From Phycisphaeraceae bacterium (GTDB lineage: Bacteria; Planctomycetota; Phycisphaerae; Phycisphaerales; Phycisphaeraceae): 8,133 nt of DNA. The notes beneath the pieces were generated by a model. It was given only the letters and a program-made list of their open reading frames with translations. It had not been told where the DNA came from and ran no database searches. Made by a program: the position numbers and the translations under genes. Shown piece by piece: positions 6,914 to 8,133 of the stretch. The stretch covers positions 1-8,133 of the forward strand of contig JAESSU010000274.1 in NCBI GenBank assembly GCA_016763955.1, written 5' to 3'. Positions within the stretch are counted from its first letter, which is position 1, and each line of letters opens with the position of its first letter.

Positions 6914-7014
6914 TTTCCAATCCAAGTGTAGCGGCTCAAAAAGCCGTGGCACGGGTCAGCGATGCGTCACATCGCAGCTATTGTTCGAAGTCAACGCGAC
7001 CGTTGGATTAGAAA
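6914..7014 (-). other. Structured intergenic region in the kinase leader (possible structured RNA)
   Basis: The ends form a 12-position inverted repeat, 6914-6925 with 7003-7014. On the - strand all 12 positions pair if one G-U is allowed; on the + strand that position is a C-A mismatch, so a - strand RNA fits better. Enclosed are CGGCT/AGCCG (6932-6936, 6942-6946) and GCGATG/CATCGC (6959-6964, 6970-6975). A third hairpin, CAACG/CGTTG (6992-6996, 7001-7005), overlaps the closing stem and would exclude it, so two alternative folds exist. It starts 27 bases downstream of copy 2 of the duplicated element and ends 75 bases before the kinase start. No tract of T follows, so it is not an intrinsic terminator. 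Confidence 0.5.
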
Positions 7015-7041
7015 CGCTCTAGGAAGACGCTTTATTACAAT

Positions 7042-7156
7042 TATCTAGCGAATCATACGCATCGCGTCTATTTTGTATGCGTCGAACCGATTCGTAAGAC
7101 TTTGTGACGCTTGTGTTGGCGATGTAAGTTACGCACAAGTTTTAATCGTGAAGGGT
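7042..7156 (-). repeat. Duplicated 115-bp element, copy 2 (inverted relative to copy 1)
   Basis: Read on the - strand, this segment matches 4882-4995 at about 83% by hand alignment, the first 22 bases being identical. In its 5' half CTTGTG can pair with CACAAG. In its 3' half CGAATC (7087-7092 region) can pair with GATTCG (7048-7053 region), and ACGCAT with ATGCGT inside it. It lies in the 436-base gap between the cold-shock gene and the kinase, both on the same strand. Unlike copy 1 it is not followed by an intrinsic terminator, so it may be read as part of a cold-shock gene 3' region, a kinase leader, or an independent RNA. Confidence 0.85.
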
Positions 7157-7161
7157 GATCA

Positions 7162-7188
7162 GTTGCCTCGCCCATACAGGCGAGCAAC
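7162..7188 (-). other. GC-rich hairpin at the 5' edge of element copy 2
   Basis: GTTGC-C-TCGCC (7162-7172) pairs with GGCGA-GCAAC (7179-7188): ten pairs, one bulged C and a 6-nt loop. It lies 87 bases after the cold-shock gene stop and 5 bases before the conserved element. No T tract follows on the - strand, so it is not a standard terminator, though it could stabilise the cold-shock mRNA 3' end. Copy 1 also has a hairpin at this edge (4862-4882) with unrelated sequence. Confidence 0.6.
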
Positions 7189-7274
7189 CACTGACTCTCC
7201 GTTTGCTTAGGTTAATCCCCCCAAGATTCATCAGATAAGATAGTCACCGAAATGTGATCACGCAGATTTGCGTT

Positions 7275-7550
7275 TTAGCTTGGACTGCTTGCAGCTTCAC
7301 TAGATTCACTAGGCTCACTTGGCTCACTAGATTCACTAGGCTCAGCAGTACGTAGTACTTCACGAGCTTGCCAGCCTTTTTCACCTTCAATCAGTTCGTA
7401 TTGAACATCTTCACCATCTTTAAGAGATCGGAAACCGTCTCCCCCGATATGGCTAAAATGTACAAAAACGTCCTGCTCTTCAGGTCCCACAATAAATCCA
7501 TATCCCTTTTTGGGATCAAACCACTTAACCTTGCCAATAGTCATAGGCAT
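7275..7550 (-). CDS. Cold-shock-domain protein with Ser/Glu/Pro repeat tail
   Basis: A 91-residue single-stranded nucleic-acid-binding protein. Seen: the five-stranded OB-type cold-shock domain (residues 4-68) with GKVKWFD (6-12), RNP1 KGYGFI (15-20) and RNP2 VFVHF (28-32), aromatic contacts intact. Beyond the normal end of the family (about 66-70 residues) is an acidic tail, mostly five copies of (P/S)-S-E (71-85), then AASSPS. Known: such proteins act as RNA chaperones or antiterminators. Inference: the acidic tail may limit nucleic acid binding or contact partners. Start: GGAGGT at 7555-7560 lies 4 bases from ATG 7550, preferred over ATG 7544 (10 bases) and over a TTG at 7562 that overlaps the Shine-Dalgarno. 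This is the only strong Shine-Dalgarno in the window, consistent with high expression. It is the first of the three - strand genes before the kinase. Confidence 0.95.
   Translation of the reverse strand: MPMTIGKVKWFDPKKGYGFIVGPEEQDVFVHFSHIGGDGFRSLKDGEDVQYELIEGEKGWQAREVLRTAEPSESSEPSEPSESSEAASSPS
7296..7340 (-). repeat. Five tandem 9-base units encoding the acidic tail
   Basis: Five consecutive 9-base units, read on the + strand as variants of YTCACTWGR, encode (P/S)-S-E five times on the - strand. Units 1-2 and 4-5 are nearly the same 18-base block, suggesting recent slippage or duplication within the gene; the tail length may vary between strains. Confidence 0.85.
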
Positions 7551-7554
7551 AGGT

Positions 7555-7560
7555 ACCTCC
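7555..7560 (-). promoter_or_regulatory. Strong ribosome binding site of the cold-shock gene
   Basis: GGAGGT on the - strand, 4 bases before ATG 7550. It decides the start, since the TTG at 7562 would lie within it. Confidence 0.8.
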
Positions 7561-7772
7561 AATCATCGACAGCAACAGATCTAGCCCGACTGCCGATTCA
7601 TTATGGGAAATATTCAGTTGGTGAAACCAAAGAATGGCTTCATTGGATTATTTGTGACTGGTATCAGATGAAAAGTGCCAAGTGCATTGATGCGTGCATT
7701 GGTGTTATCCATGATGACGTGCAGTCATAGAAACTGCTCTCATCCTAAGTGCGACGCGACGAACCTGTCTAT

Positions 7773-7874
7773 AATGTCATCTTGTAATTGATTCCCAGAC
7801 TAACAAATGCTCCTACTCTCAATCCCAACTGAGTTACTACTGCCATTTGTCAGCCCATTCTGACAGATGACATT
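7773..7874. other. Nested inverted repeats, possible structured RNA or DNA
   Basis: AATGTCATC (7773-7781) is perfectly complementary to GATGACATT (7866-7874). Inside are ACAAATG (7803-7809) with CATTTGT (7844-7850), and a hairpin TGTCAG/CTGACA (7848-7853, 7860-7865) that overlaps the previous arm. The 102-base closed layout resembles 6914-7014 in size but not in sequence. Strand and function unknown; chance pairing in A/T-rich sequence is not excluded. Confidence 0.3.
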
Positions 7875-8030
7875 CATTAAACCCAAGCTAATGCTAGCCA
7901 AAGCTATACATCAGCATAGAACATCCTTTTGGGGCTTTAATCAGAGTCTTGACGGGCATGCTTTCTAGACTGCATGACCTCTCAGAATACAGGGAATTTC
8001 TGATTTGCCGTCACGTCAAGTGACTTAATC

Positions 8031-8049
8031 GTTGTAATTTCATTACAAC
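8031..8049. promoter_or_regulatory. Operator-like palindrome upstream of the candidate gene at 8084
   Basis: GTTGTAAT-TTC-ATTACAAC is a perfect 8-3-8 inverted repeat. It is flanked by two direct copies of CCGTCACG (8008-8015 and 8049-8056). A second small palindrome, GTCAC-GTCAA-GTGAC (8010-8023), sits just to the left. The position, about 35 bases before a possible start codon, suits a dimeric repressor or activator site. I cannot name the regulator. Confidence 0.4.
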
Positions 8050-8083
8050 CGTCACGAAACCCACAGCGAATCAGGTTACAAAT

Positions 8084-8133
8084 ATGCCCCGTGATATTGC
8101 CGGAATAAACCGATCAACACCGCAGGGCATATT
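8084..8133 (+). CDS. Possible gene start running off the window
   Basis: ATG 8084 opens a frame without a stop to the window edge, giving 16 full codons (MPRDIAGINRSTPQGI). AGGT at 8073-8076 is 7 bases upstream, a fair ribosome binding site, and the palindrome at 8031-8049 lies in the expected promoter zone. Sixteen residues are too few to assign a family, and an open frame this short could be chance. Confidence 0.3.
   Translation, partial: MPRDIAGINRSTPQGI

Larger units (their letters stand above)
7561..8083. other. Long intergenic region without a convincing gene
   Basis: About 520 bases lie between the cold-shock gene start and the candidate gene start at 8084. No ORF has family features or a ribosome binding site. 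The first part should hold the cold-shock promoter and leader on the - strand; a weak -10 candidate, CATAAT (about 7600-7606 read on the - strand), has no good -35. The middle holds nested inverted repeats (7773-7874) and the right end a palindrome (8031-8049). Confidence 0.5.

Noticed and set aside
6914..7014. A tRNA-like cloverleaf because of a closing stem and three hairpins.
   Set aside because: The closing stem is 12 positions rather than 7, the third hairpin overlaps it, and there is no T-loop consensus at the right place and no CCA or anticodon-arm geometry.
7162..7188. An intrinsic terminator for the cold-shock gene.
   Set aside because: The stem is strong but neither strand has a T tract after it.
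7563..7730. A + strand ORF ending at 7730 that begins opposite the cold-shock gene.
   Set aside because: It starts within the antisense of a certain gene, has no ribosome binding site and shows no recognisable domain.
1..8133. CRISPR arrays, insertion sequences, rRNA or tRNA genes.
   Set aside because: No regularly spaced repeats, no transposase-like ORF with terminal repeats, and no recognisable rRNA or tRNA segments were seen on either strand.

Overview
The window looks like bacterial chromosome of moderate GC with mostly weak Shine-Dalgarno sequences. A divergent sulfatase-fold protein, an ABC-F ATPase with a lineage-type insertion and a histidine kinase with the 'GTMTGGLAHEIKNPL' style of H-box together suggest a Planctomycetes/Phycisphaerae-type organism. 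This is inference from protein style only; no rRNA or other phylogenetic marker is present.

Left part (1-4669): the 3' end of a YyaL/SPATA20-family gene (+ strand, 5' end outside the window) converges with a sulfatase-superfamily gene (- strand), with only 2 bases between the stop codons. The sulfatase-like protein keeps the fold signatures but has lost nearly all catalytic and metal-binding residues. It is divergent from a complete Uup-like ABC-F ATPase gene (+), which ends before a good intrinsic terminator.

Middle and right part (4670-7562): accessory in character. A candidate small RNA on the + strand ends in a bidirectional intrinsic terminator that also serves a small exported Cys/Lys-rich protein gene on the - strand. 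Further along, all on the - strand in genomic order, come a second small exported CxxC protein, a short membrane-anchored histidine kinase lacking a sensor domain (probably transcribed before the CxxC gene, 62 bases apart), and a cold-shock-domain protein with a repetitive acidic Ser/Glu/Pro tail.

The main unexplained observation is a roughly 115-bp element present twice in opposite orientation: 4882-4995 (+) and 7042-7156 (-). The copies match at about 83% over the alignable length, including 22 identical bases at one end. Each has a different hairpin at the same 5' edge. The first copy forms the body of a plausible promoter-to-terminator small RNA. The second lies between the cold-shock gene and the kinase, just upstream of a further 101-nt region that can fold into a closed multi-hairpin structure. 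The substitutions do not look like coding constraint, so I read the element as a duplicated non-coding RNA or regulatory DNA module flanking the kinase/Cys-protein group.

Right end (7563-8133): about 520 bases without a convincing gene. It holds nested inverted repeats, a clean 8-3-8 palindrome of operator type between two copies of CCGTCACG, and a possible gene start at 8084 that runs off the window.
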